From NCBI GenBank assembly GCA_050116575.1, contig JASFOJ010000119.1:1-15117 (forward strand): a DNA stretch of 15,117 nucleotides, in the 5' to 3' direction. Shown here piece after piece: positions 1 through 6,327 of this stretch. The notes beneath the pieces are model-generated. The model made no database searches. It saw only the letters and a list, made by a program, of their open reading frames with translations, and had not been told where the DNA came from. Origin of the DNA: JAKEGK01 sp050116575. Its GTDB lineage: Bacteria; Pseudomonadota; Gammaproteobacteria; SZUA-152. The position numbers were made by a program, and so were the translations under genes. Numbering within the stretch: position 1 is the first letter of the stretch; the number at the start of each line of letters is the position of its first letter.

Positions 1-172
1 TACGTATCAGAATACTCTTGCTTTTGTCGGTGAAAATCTGCGTCTTCAGTTTTAACTCGTTGTCAACCTGTCCATTGTGCCAGCCGTCATCAAAGGCTTC
101 CGTACGACATTGAACAAACCTGGAGCTGTCGTTACTTTGCGACCCGCGTCCTTTTCGAGTTTTATCCTTCAT
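1..172 (-). CDS. PA0069-family radical SAM protein, N-terminal fragment
   Basis: Only the first 57 codons are inside the window; the gene continues past the left edge. The ATG at 172-170 is preceded by a good Shine-Dalgarno sequence (GGAAGG, about 8 bases upstream). The translation starts MKDKTRKGRGSQSND and continues with SRF, a DDGWH segment and LKTQIFTDKSKSILIR. This order (KGRG..SN..RF, then DDGW, then a T.....KS.I stretch) is what I know from the N-terminus of PA0069-type radical SAM proteins, just before their NPYRGCEHGC.YC iron-sulfur cluster motif. That cysteine motif is outside the window, so the assignment rests on the N-terminal signature alone. The biochemical role of the family is not well established. 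The gene is divergent from the diiron-protein/kinase operon and shares a 332-base intergenic region with it. Confidence 0.75.
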   Translation of the reverse strand, partial: MKDKTRKGRGSQSNDSSRFVQCRTEAFDDGWHNGQVDNELKLKTQIFTDKSKSILIR

Positions 173-504
173 GAGACCTTCCGTCACCGTAAGTTAGCGC
201 CTTCTATTCTATTACTATTTTTTTATTACTTAGACATATAGCGGCATAAAAGCGTTCTTATATTTATCATAACCATTAATATAATTCCTATAGTAACGTC
301 GCTGATATAGCCACGGGCCGGATAGACCGGTGTTTGACCAGCAAATCACGCAGTGAGCGTGTCGCACGCAGCCAATAGCGTACCACGGGATGTGATACAT
401 GTGGATTACATCCGTTAGACGGTGACTTGCTTCAACACGTTTCATTTTTTACGTGCCGGGTCTATACTTAAAAATCGATAAAAATATTTCCAAGACCTGC
501 AATT
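173..504. other. Divergent intergenic region, no convincing gene
   Basis: This 332-base stretch separates the divergent radical SAM gene and diiron-protein gene, so it should hold both promoters. It is AT-rich near 210-240 and 465-495. A 71-codon open frame on the minus strand (445-230) is rich in Cys, His, Tyr and Trp, resembles no family I know and lacks a clear ribosome binding site, so I do not call it a gene. A plausible plus-strand promoter is listed separately. Nothing else stands out. Confidence 0.5.
440..468 (+). promoter_or_regulatory. Candidate sigma-70 promoter of the diiron protein/kinase operon
   Basis: A good -10 box (TATACT, 463-468) lies 17 bases after a weak -35 (TTTCAT, 440-445) and ends 36 bases before the ATG at 505. 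A short inverted repeat, CACGT at 436-440 and ACGTG at 451-455, overlaps the -35 region and could be an operator, though arms of five bases can arise by chance. Only the -10 match is strong. Confidence 0.4.
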
Positions 505-1248
505 ATGAAAAACCTGGATTTTGACGAGGCCATCGCGATTACTCGAGACATTCACTGGGTTGGCTTCCACGATAAAAAAGCCCATCTGCACTGCAACCCT
601 TACCTGCTTATTGATGACGAAGACGTGGTTTTATTTGATCCCGGTTCAATCCCCCATTTTCCTATTGTTATGCGCAAAATTATTGACCTGGTCAATCCCG
701 GTGACATCACGCATGTCGTGGTTTCGCATCAAGATCCGGATGTTTGCGGCAACCTGGCGGTTTTGGAAGACGTCATAAACCGGCCGGATCTGAAAATAGT
801 GGCGCACACCAATACTATCCGTTTGATCAGACATTATGGTATTAATTCCGAGTTTTACCCCGTTGAACAAAATGACTACAAGCTGCGCCTGTCGTCGGGA
901 CGTGAACTGCAATTCATGTTTACCCCCTACCTGCATTCCCCGGGCGCTATCGTGACCTACGACACCAGCACCCGAAGCCTGTTTACCAGCGACATTTTCG
1001 GCGCTCTCGATAACAACTGGAGCCTGTTCAGGGCCGATGACTACCTGGAACCTATGCGCGTATGGCATCAAACCTACATGCCCAGCAACACAATACTGGC
1101 CGAGTGTATGCAGCGCCTGTCTGAATTCGACATAGACCGCATACTGCCACAACATGGCTCTGTCCTGGAACGGGACCAAATACAACCCGCCATCGAATTT
1201 CTCGCCCAACTTCCCTGCGGTCTTGATCTTGTGGAAGGCGCATCATGA
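505..1248 (+). CDS. ODP-like diiron metallo-beta-lactamase-fold protein (putative O2/Fe sensor)
   Basis: A cytoplasmic protein of 247 residues with no signal peptide or membrane segment, covering one metallo-beta-lactamase fold related to the diiron domain of flavodiiron proteins. Visible metal-site positions are H75, D77 and D79 in SHQDPD, H144 in YLHSPG, D163 in TSDIFG and H217 in PQHGS. They follow the flavodiiron pattern H-x-E-x-D-H ... H ... D ... H, except that Asp replaces Glu and Val80 stands where the second histidine of the first motif would be. There is no flavodoxin or rubredoxin domain, so it is unlikely to be an O2/NO reductase by itself. The closest family I know is ODP, the oxygen-binding diiron protein that signals to CheA in Treponema denticola. 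The gene overlaps the downstream histidine kinase gene by four bases (ATGA), which suggests it senses oxygen or iron for that kinase. The fold is well supported; the sensing role is inferred. The start ATG has only a weak ribosome binding site. Confidence 0.85.
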   Translation: MKNLDFDEAIAITRDIHWVGFHDKKAHLHCNPYLLIDDEDVVLFDPGSIPHFPIVMRKIIDLVNPGDITHVVVSHQDPDVCGNLAVLEDVINRPDLKIVAHTNTIRLIRHYGINSEFYPVEQNDYKLRLSSGRELQFMFTPYLHSPGAIVTYDTSTRSLFTSDIFGALDNNWSLFRADDYLEPMRVWHQTYMPSNTILAECMQRLSEFDIDRILPQHGSVLERDQIQPAIEFLAQLPCGLDLVEGAS

Positions 1249-2201
1249 CGGAAAACATCGTTGACGTCGGAAAAAAGCACGTCGGCGAGATCCGGGTGAT
1301 CAACAGGGAACTGACGGAAAAAGCCCTGCACATGCGCTGCCTGAGCTATTTATCCCAGGTTAAAGCTACGCTGCTAACAGAAACCATTTATGAAATAGAC
1401 GAAAGCAAAAAAGCATTGCTCGATACAAACAAGGAATTGTTGAATCAAAGGGAAATCATAGAACACCAGAACAGGCTGCTCAGCGAAAAAAACAAGGAGC
1501 TGAAGGCTTTCAGTCACTCCGTTTCCCATGACCTAAGAGGGTCGTTGCGGCGAATCAACGGTTTCGCCAACATCCTGTTGGACGACTACAAAGACCAGCT
1601 CGATGAAAAGGCGGCGGATTACCTGACACGTATTTGTAGTTCTGCTCACCATATGGCGCAATTAATTGACTCTTTGATGCGGCTGTCGAAGATATCCCAT
1701 CATGAATTGTTAGCGCAAAAAGTTAACCTCAGCGAACTGGCCGGCAAAATAACAAATCAATTGCAAAAAAATGAACCGGAGCGCGATGTTAATATTCTTA
1801 TTGCGCCGGACATAACGACCCAGGGTGACAAAAACTTACTGGAACTCGCGCTGCAAAATCTATTGTCAAATGCCTGGAAATTCAGCAGCCCATCATCGCC
1901 GTCTATTATTGAATTTGGCGAAACCGAGATTGACAACAAGCGGACATTCTACGTCAGGGACAACGGTGTTGGCTTTGATCCGCAACAGGCGGATAAAATA
2001 TTCAATGAATTTACCCGCCTGCACGACAGTGAACAATTCAAGGGCAGTGGCATCGGGCTTACCATTACCTACCGGATTATTCACCGTCATGGCGGCGAAA
2101 TCTGGGCAGAAAGCACCGAACAACAAGGGACGACATTTTATTTTCGCTTGCGCGAAGATATCGAAAAATTTTTAACGCTGGACAGCATGGCTGACAGTTA
2201 A
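1245..2201 (+). CDS. Soluble histidine kinase without sensor domain, partner of ODP-like protein
   Basis: A histidine kinase of 318 residues. Residues about 45-88 are charged and probably coiled-coil (KNKEL repeats). The H box is SHSVSHDLRG with the phospho-accepting His95. The ATPase domain has the N box (LQNLLSNAWKF, 203-213), the G1 box (RDNGVGFDP, 238-246), the F box (IFNEFTRLH) and the G2 box (GSGIGLTI, 267-274). The H-box form (SHDLRGSLRRI) and the FTRLH segment resemble phytochrome-type kinases. There is no transmembrane segment and no PAS, GAF or HAMP domain: the first 45 residues are too short for a sensor. Input therefore most likely comes from another protein, and the upstream diiron protein, whose stop codon overlaps this start (ATGA), is the obvious candidate. 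A GGAAGG Shine-Dalgarno sequence lies six bases before the ATG. No response regulator or receiver domain is in the window. The gene ends three bases from the stop of a convergent gene. Confidence 0.92.
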   Translation: MTENIVDVGKKHVGEIRVINRELTEKALHMRCLSYLSQVKATLLTETIYEIDESKKALLDTNKELLNQREIIEHQNRLLSEKNKELKAFSHSVSHDLRGSLRRINGFANILLDDYKDQLDEKAADYLTRICSSAHHMAQLIDSLMRLSKISHHELLAQKVNLSELAGKITNQLQKNEPERDVNILIAPDITTQGDKNLLELALQNLLSNAWKFSSPSSPSIIEFGETEIDNKRTFYVRDNGVGFDPQQADKIFNEFTRLHDSEQFKGSGIGLTITYRIIHRHGGEIWAESTEQQGTTFYFRLREDIEKFLTLDSMADS

Positions 2202-2204
2202 GTT

Positions 2205-2873
2205 TCAGGCAGCCAGCTGCATGATATTGCGGATCTTCTGGTGGTGGGTCAGTCGATAGAACCGTCGCAGGGTGTTCGATACTGTGCTGCTGGCAACGCG
2301 CCTATTTATACAATTGGCAATAAAAGCACTAAATTTACCGGCCAGTTCGTTCGCCTGGTAGTACCGATACAACTCGTGGTCCTGCAGCCGTGGATCAAAA
2401 TCCACGGCCCTATACAGATGATAATGCAGACTCTTCGGCATAGCTTCATTACCCTGGCGATTTAACAGATATGCCGCCAAAATATATTTATCCACTTCCG
2501 CCTGCAATTCGAGTTCAAACAGCGATACCGCACGCTCGTATTCCGCGTTGTAAGTAAGGTAAACGAAGTGGCTGATACCTTCCAGCGCGGTCCAGAAATC
2601 ATGAATGTTGTCGTCGTTTAACTGCGTAAGGGGATTGCAATCCTCCAGGTTACGGACAACCTGCTCGTCGAGATACAGCGCCAGATCGATGTTGTCGCCA
2701 TCCTGGTGGATGAGCAACTTCTCCGGCAACTGCCGCGCATTATCGCTGGTATCCAGTTGCGAAATCAGCACGGCGTCGTGAACCACAAAATCATGCACCC
2801 GGTGCTGCGAGTGAACTTCATAGATATCTTCAAGGTGAGACTGCAATTTATTGAGCAGCATAATGACATACAA
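2205..2873 (-). CDS. Conserved-looking hypothetical protein, 222 aa
   Basis: I do not recognise the family. The product is 222 residues, acidic in the N-terminal half, mostly helical in appearance and without signal peptide, membrane segment or cysteine-based metal site (a single Cys79). Residues 101-131 form a dense helix with SHFVYL, then ELELQAEVDKY, which is the most family-like segment. The last 30 residues are basic and Arg/His-rich (RRFYRLTHHQKIR), so nucleic-acid or membrane-surface contact is possible but unproven. Translation could start at the ATG at 2873 or at the internal ATG four codons later (2861); neither has a clear ribosome binding site. It lies 42 bases after the 211-aa gene in the same direction, so the two are probably co-transcribed. 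It ends three bases from the convergent kinase gene, leaving no room for an ordinary terminator hairpin between them. Confidence 0.8.
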   Translation of the reverse strand: MYVIMLLNKLQSHLEDIYEVHSQHRVHDFVVHDAVLISQLDTSDNARQLPEKLLIHQDGDNIDLALYLDEQVVRNLEDCNPLTQLNDDNIHDFWTALEGISHFVYLTYNAEYERAVSLFELELQAEVDKYILAAYLLNRQGNEAMPKSLHYHLYRAVDFDPRLQDHELYRYYQANELAGKFSAFIANCINRRVASSTVSNTLRRFYRLTHHQKIRNIMQLAA

Positions 2874-2915
2874 TCTTTCGTAGCACGATGTTATTAAAAC
2901 CGAGCATACTATTAG

Positions 2916-3551
2916 CTAATGCTTGTAGTCCGGCGCGGACCCACTAACAGGATCGATTCCCATTTTTTGCAAAATCGCTTTGGTGCGCTCACTACCCGTG
3001 CGTACCCAAACTTCATACAAACGCATAATGTCGTAATTGGTGGCCAACCACTGATTTTCAGTAACTTCACTCAACACATCCACAAAATCAACAAACTTTG
3101 CCGTAAGCTCCTTAAACAGTGGATGCGCCGCTGAACCCCGGTAATGATTTCGCATACTGTCGGACAGGTAGGCGTACGCATTACCGCCCATCGCTATATA
3201 GTAATCCACATCGACAATCTTGCGATTGAGACTGTCGGAGAACACACCGGAAATAAACAACGCCGTATCGCCCAGCTTTTGCAATATACGAATGCGTTCG
3301 AGCAACGCTGTTTCTGACAGCGCGTCAGTATACATCAAGGCCAGCGGTTTAAGCACGACACCGTCTTCGGTATATTCGAACAGGTCTTCGCTGCGGCTAA
3401 AGGTGGTCAGCAAATTGACCAGGTAATTAATCGTCTCGTCCGACGTATCTATTTGCTGGTTTCTGACCGCGGCATTAACCGAATCGTAGAAATATTCCTG
3501 AAGGGATTTATTGGTGATAATGTTGCTTTGGTTTGAATCTGAAAAACTCAT
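2916..3551 (-). CDS. Conserved-looking hypothetical protein, 211 aa
   Basis: I do not recognise the family. The 211-residue product is soluble, without cysteines, signal peptide or membrane segment. It appears all-helical, with hydrophobic spacing typical of helical bundles. Distinct stretches are LQKLGDTALFISGVFSDSL (about 90-108) followed by VDVDYYIAMGGNAYAYLS, then a C-terminal WVRTGSERTKAILQKMG segment. It is the first gene of a probable two-gene operon with the 222-aa gene, which starts 42 bases downstream. The promoter side is unusual: the upstream gene-free region contains a CIRCE operator and an 8-bp tandem repeat. If the CIRCE acts on this gene, the operon would belong to the HrcA heat-shock regulon. 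That is inference from position only, since the site lies about 270 bases before the start codon. Confidence 0.82.
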   Translation of the reverse strand: MSFSDSNQSNIITNKSLQEYFYDSVNAAVRNQQIDTSDETINYLVNLLTTFSRSEDLFEYTEDGVVLKPLALMYTDALSETALLERIRILQKLGDTALFISGVFSDSLNRKIVDVDYYIAMGGNAYAYLSDSMRNHYRGSAAHPLFKELTAKFVDFVDVLSEVTENQWLATNYDIMRLYEVWVRTGSERTKAILQKMGIDPVSGSAPDYKH

Positions 3552-3630
3552 ACAAAACGTGCCTGGTTTAAACGGGTTTAGACTGACTGTTGGTACAACC
3601 GCCGTAAAAAATTTTCACGACAAAATTTGC

Positions 3631-3673
3631 CACCTATCCACCTATCCACCTATCCACCTATCCACCTATCCAC
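3631..3673. repeat. Octanucleotide tandem repeat, 5.4 copies
   Basis: Five perfect, uninterrupted copies of CACCTATC followed by CAC. The array lies about 80 bases upstream of the start codon of the 211-aa gene, in its probable 5' leader. A unit of eight bases that is a perfect repeat can gain or lose copies by slipped-strand mispairing. Because it is non-coding, a change in copy number could alter leader length or spacing but would not shift a reading frame. Confidence 0.97.
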
Positions 3674-3749
3674 TACTGAACAACTTCACTATTGTTACGC
3701 CACTATTTAATGCATCGTTAAAGCCAACTATAAAAAGTGCCTTATATTC

Positions 3750-3778
3750 AGTATATTCAGCTTTAGTTTATTTTTCCA
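3750..3778 (-). promoter_or_regulatory. Candidate promoter of the 211-aa/222-aa operon
   Basis: On the minus strand a TGGAAA -35 (3773-3778) is separated by exactly 17 bases from a TATACT -10 (3750-3755). This matches the sigma-70 consensus at four and five of six positions. Transcripts would have a leader of about 190 bases containing the octanucleotide repeat. The CIRCE lies 43 bases upstream of this -35 rather than overlapping it, so a second promoter nearer the CIRCE is also possible. Confidence 0.35.
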
Positions 3779-3821
3779 CCCGCCAAATCTATCTAACCCA
3801 CTGAATCAATTGCTTAAAACC

Positions 3822-3848
3822 ATAGCACTCGACCTGTTTGAGTGCTAA
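3822..3848. promoter_or_regulatory. CIRCE operator (HrcA binding site)
   Basis: The left arm ATAGCACTC (3822-3830) and right arm GAGTGCTAA (3840-3848) are separated by exactly nine bases. This matches the classical CIRCE consensus TTAGCACTC-N9-GAGTGCTAA at 17 of 18 arm positions; the only mismatch is the first base. CIRCE is bound by the heat-shock repressor HrcA and normally sits in front of groESL, dnaK or hrcA. Here the only gene downstream in either direction that could use it is the minus-strand 211-aa gene starting at 3551, since the plus-strand side faces the 3' end of the fusion gene. The two arms form a hairpin but no T-run follows, so it is not an intrinsic terminator. Confidence 0.8.
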
Positions 3849-4064
3849 CTACCAGAGTCTTGCTCAAGAATCGCTAAAACTTGTACGCTGCAGAATTGTG
3901 CAAGCGGTGGGACAATGCGCCATTTTGTGACACCTAAGGTTTTCCACGCGCCCCCTACTTAAAAGCAACTATAAAAATTTTTTATTTTGCTAGCACAACT
4001 TATTCTGAGTGTTTTCAAGTTCCTGGTGTTTTTTCGTGATTGGCGCCTGAAGATTTAAACAAAT

Positions 4065-6053
4065 TCATTCCTCGATCGATATTGCTTCGCCGCTTCGTTC
4101 CACCGCGAATAGATTCGTCGATGGCGGCATCACCACACGGTCACACGCATTTTGAATTTCCTCGTAAAGTAACTGCGGGTCCCGCGAATAACGGCGGGAA
4201 AAATGAAACGGCACAAGGCGTCCTACCCCGGCCACCGTGGCAATCTCACCACAGGCGCGCGTGGTCAGGTGGCCGGTTCGCCTGGCCCGTTCAATATCTT
4301 TTTCCAGGAACGGCGCCTCGCAAAAAAGGGTATGCGCATTCTTTGCCAAGGCAATCAAGCGCTCGCGGTTCTCAGGGATATCGGCAAGGTCAGTGGCGTA
4401 TACCAGATTCTTGCCGGGTGTAACCAATACTAGCTCGTCAGCCAACTCACCGGCAGTTGCCTGATGACCGTCGGGAAGCCGAATCACGGTGTCATCGGCC
4501 TCCATTAGCAATTGCTGCTTCAGTTCCGTCAACCAATGCCCGGGTTCCAGTCCACGCGCTAACAAACGGTCCTTGCGGACATTAATCTGTTTGGCCGGTT
4601 CAAAGGCATACGCCACCACCGGGATATGATAATGATCGAGCACGGTGGCGCGAATCCAAAATTCCTGTTCATCCAGTAAAACGCCATTAGTCAATCGAAC
4701 CTGCCCAAGGGGCTCAGGCTGGTCAACACCCGCCCGCAGGCGAAAACGTTGCACATCGTCGGCAAATATTTCCGTCACTTCAAAACAGGGAGCAAACTCC
4801 GCCACCCGGTCCCATAGGATCCCCTGAAGAAAACCGGCTACATGTTTGGCCAGACCCGGCGGCCCATATAACCGGCAGACCGGAAAATCACCGATACGGG
4901 AACGCAATAGCCAGAGAAATCCTCCGATATGATCAAAGTGCGCGTGGCTGATGAAGACATCGGTTACCTGGTGGGCAAGACGCGCGGGCAGTCGCCCACC
5001 CTCCCCCAGGTCGAATAACAAACTGCGCCTCCGATGACGCAGGCGAAGATGGAGTAGCGGATCACCAAAGACACCGTTCATCAATGCCACATCCACTGGC
5101 CCGACACGGCCGGTGACACGGGGCCCGCCGCTTTCCTCGATAGACAAAGACTGATCGGACGCTGGTATATAGGCCAGGTGCCCGATGACAAACGGCGTGG
5201 CAGTCTCCACCACGCCTTCATGAGTTCGTAACGCATCCCGCACCGCAATGGTATCAAAACGCTTCATGTCAGTGTTTGGGTCCACCGGTATACGAGCCGT
5301 CAATACGTCGCTCTTTAACTGTTGCACTTCTCCCATCGCCCTGGTCTTATAGCCTGACATTAACGTAATTTGCCGGCCGATCCATGCATCCGGTTCATCC
5401 GTTGGCGGCGGCGTTCCAATCAGATTGATGTTGGAGAGGTTGATTTCCTTTTCTATGGCACTGACAAGATAAGCATCCCATTGCGCGGTGCGTGTTTTTG
5501 CGCGCACGTTCTTGCCGGGGCGGCGCGCTTCGTGCGCAGCGGGTACGATGACCACCTCACATTTGAGAGCCTTTAATTCCTCCATTAACGGCGGCGAACG
5601 GTCCGCGGCAGTAACAGCCAGTATCACGTCGATGCCGGTTGCCGCCATCAGCCCGGACAATAATTCACGGCCGGCAACGCCCCGCACCACGCCGGGCCCA
5701 TCGATGAACACCATGCCATCAGACAACGTGTTCACCAGTCTTTGCACGGCCATCAGTAAAGGCAACCGAAAGCGCCCCGCGTCCAAAGTGCATAGTCCTT
5801 CCATGGCAACCACCTGCCACTGCTCATCACGCCATTGAGCCAGCGACACGGCGCCCGGCACACCAAACGCGGGCGACCCCGGATCAGCACTGATACACCA
5901 GCATTTTCGCCCGCCCGCAAACAAAGACCGAGCCAGTTGTGCAGCTAGGGTGGATTTACCAGCACCAGGCGGACCAAACAACAATATGCGCTGATCCCCC
6001 GACAGGATGGTATCGGGAATCGCTTTGGGATTGACTGTTTTAAACACTTGCAT
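4065..6053 (-). CDS. Fusion of Clp1/Grc3-like P-loop polynucleotide kinase and RNase Z-like nuclease
   Basis: With the ATG at 6053 the product has 663 residues; the open frame extends 40 codons further to a TTG at 6173, but family-like sequence begins only after residue 15. Residues 20-200 are a P-loop domain: Walker A GPPGAGKST (27-35), a D.G....PG..SL segment (57-71) and GPG.V.G.A..LL (119-132). These are typical of Clp1/Grc3/Nol9 5'-hydroxyl polynucleotide kinases. Residues about 315-663 are an RNase Z-like metallo-beta-lactamase domain: SHAHFDHIGG (H370, H372, D374, H375), the RNase Z motif LDH..P...Y..E (from 472), D555, the GHLTT loop (H595) and HFSRRYS (H617). A single chain could thus phosphorylate RNA 5' ends and cut RNA 3' ends; the true substrate is unknown. 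It lies between pstB and the CIRCE region. The chosen ATG lacks a clear Shine-Dalgarno sequence, so the start is uncertain. Confidence 0.88.
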   Translation of the reverse strand: MQVFKTVNPKAIPDTILSGDQRILLFGPPGAGKSTLAAQLARSLFAGGRKCWCISADPGSPAFGVPGAVSLAQWRDEQWQVVAMEGLCTLDAGRFRLPLLMAVQRLVNTLSDGMVFIDGPGVVRGVAGRELLSGLMAATGIDVILAVTAADRSPPLMEELKALKCEVVIVPAAHEARRPGKNVRAKTRTAQWDAYLVSAIEKEINLSNINLIGTPPPTDEPDAWIGRQITLMSGYKTRAMGEVQQLKSDVLTARIPVDPNTDMKRFDTIAVRDALRTHEGVVETATPFVIGHLAYIPASDQSLSIEESGGPRVTGRVGPVDVALMNGVFGDPLLHLRLRHRRRSLLFDLGEGGRLPARLAHQVTDVFISHAHFDHIGGFLWLLRSRIGDFPVCRLYGPPGLAKHVAGFLQGILWDRVAEFAPCFEVTEIFADDVQRFRLRAGVDQPEPLGQVRLTNGVLLDEQEFWIRATVLDHYHIPVVAYAFEPAKQINVRKDRLLARGLEPGHWLTELKQQLLMEADDTVIRLPDGHQATAGELADELVLVTPGKNLVYATDLADIPENRERLIALAKNAHTLFCEAPFLEKDIERARRTGHLTTRACGEIATVAGVGRLVPFHFSRRYSRDPQLLYEEIQNACDRVVMPPSTNLFAVERSGEAISIEE

Positions 6054-6099
6054 AGCGTAATTTTTAAGCCAAAAGACGGGACCTGAAAAGACACACACG

Positions 6100-6126
6100 A
6101 ATATAGCCTGTTCGTCAATTACGCAA
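6100..6126 (-). promoter_or_regulatory. Weak candidate promoter of the Clp1/RNase Z fusion gene
   Basis: On the minus strand TTGCGT (6121-6126) and TATATT (6100-6105) are separated by 15 bases, slightly short for sigma-70. The -10 ends 46 bases before the ATG at 6053. If real, it excludes translation from the TTG at 6173 and supports the shorter protein. Confidence 0.3.
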
Positions 6127-6327
6127 GCCTTAACAAAATATACGGGAAAAGAAATCTTGTTTCCCGGCCTCAAATCAAGAAAACAGCGATTTTTGCGGAA
6201 TGGCGCATAATACGCTGTCGGATTCAGGACGCTCTATGCATGGACGGTAGCCGATTCATGTCCTAAGGTGACAATGCACCTGTACTGAAACGCGAAGAAT
6301 AAGATAAGAAGTTAATCCGGGAAATAA

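Larger units (their letters stand above)
3552..4064. other. Long AT-rich intergenic region with regulatory elements
   Basis: A 513-base gap between two minus-strand genes. It holds an 8-bp tandem repeat, a CIRCE operator and a candidate minus-strand promoter, listed separately. There is also a 9-bp direct duplication (TATATTCAG, 3743-3760), and the 12-mer CAACTATAAAAA occurs twice, at 3725-3736 and 3966-3977. I looked for a broken groES or dnaK reading frame next to the CIRCE on both strands and saw none. A plus-strand open frame across 3511-3804 is only an artefact of the tandem repeat and low-complexity sequence. No clear intrinsic terminator follows the upstream fusion gene. Confidence 0.6.

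Noticed and set aside
230..445. 71-codon minus-strand open frame in the divergent intergenic region
   Set aside because: Odd composition (many Cys, His, Trp, Tyr), no recognisable family, no clear ribosome binding site, and it occupies the region expected to hold two promoters.
646..1209. 187-codon minus-strand open frame opposite the diiron protein gene
   Set aside because: Shadow of a gene whose plus-strand product has clear metal-binding motifs; the antisense product resembles nothing known.
3511..3804. 97-codon plus-strand open frame spanning the tandem repeat
   Set aside because: Its product contains a repeated HLSTYPPIHLSTYP stretch that is simply the translated octanucleotide repeat, and it overlaps the start of a better-supported gene.
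3822..3848. Reading the CIRCE palindrome as an intrinsic terminator
   Set aside because: No T-run follows on either strand, and sequence and spacing match the HrcA operator consensus too closely.
6255..6280. Small hairpin (AGGTG/CACCT) after pstB as terminator
   Set aside because: Five-base-pair stem with no following T-run on the minus strand; not enough to call.
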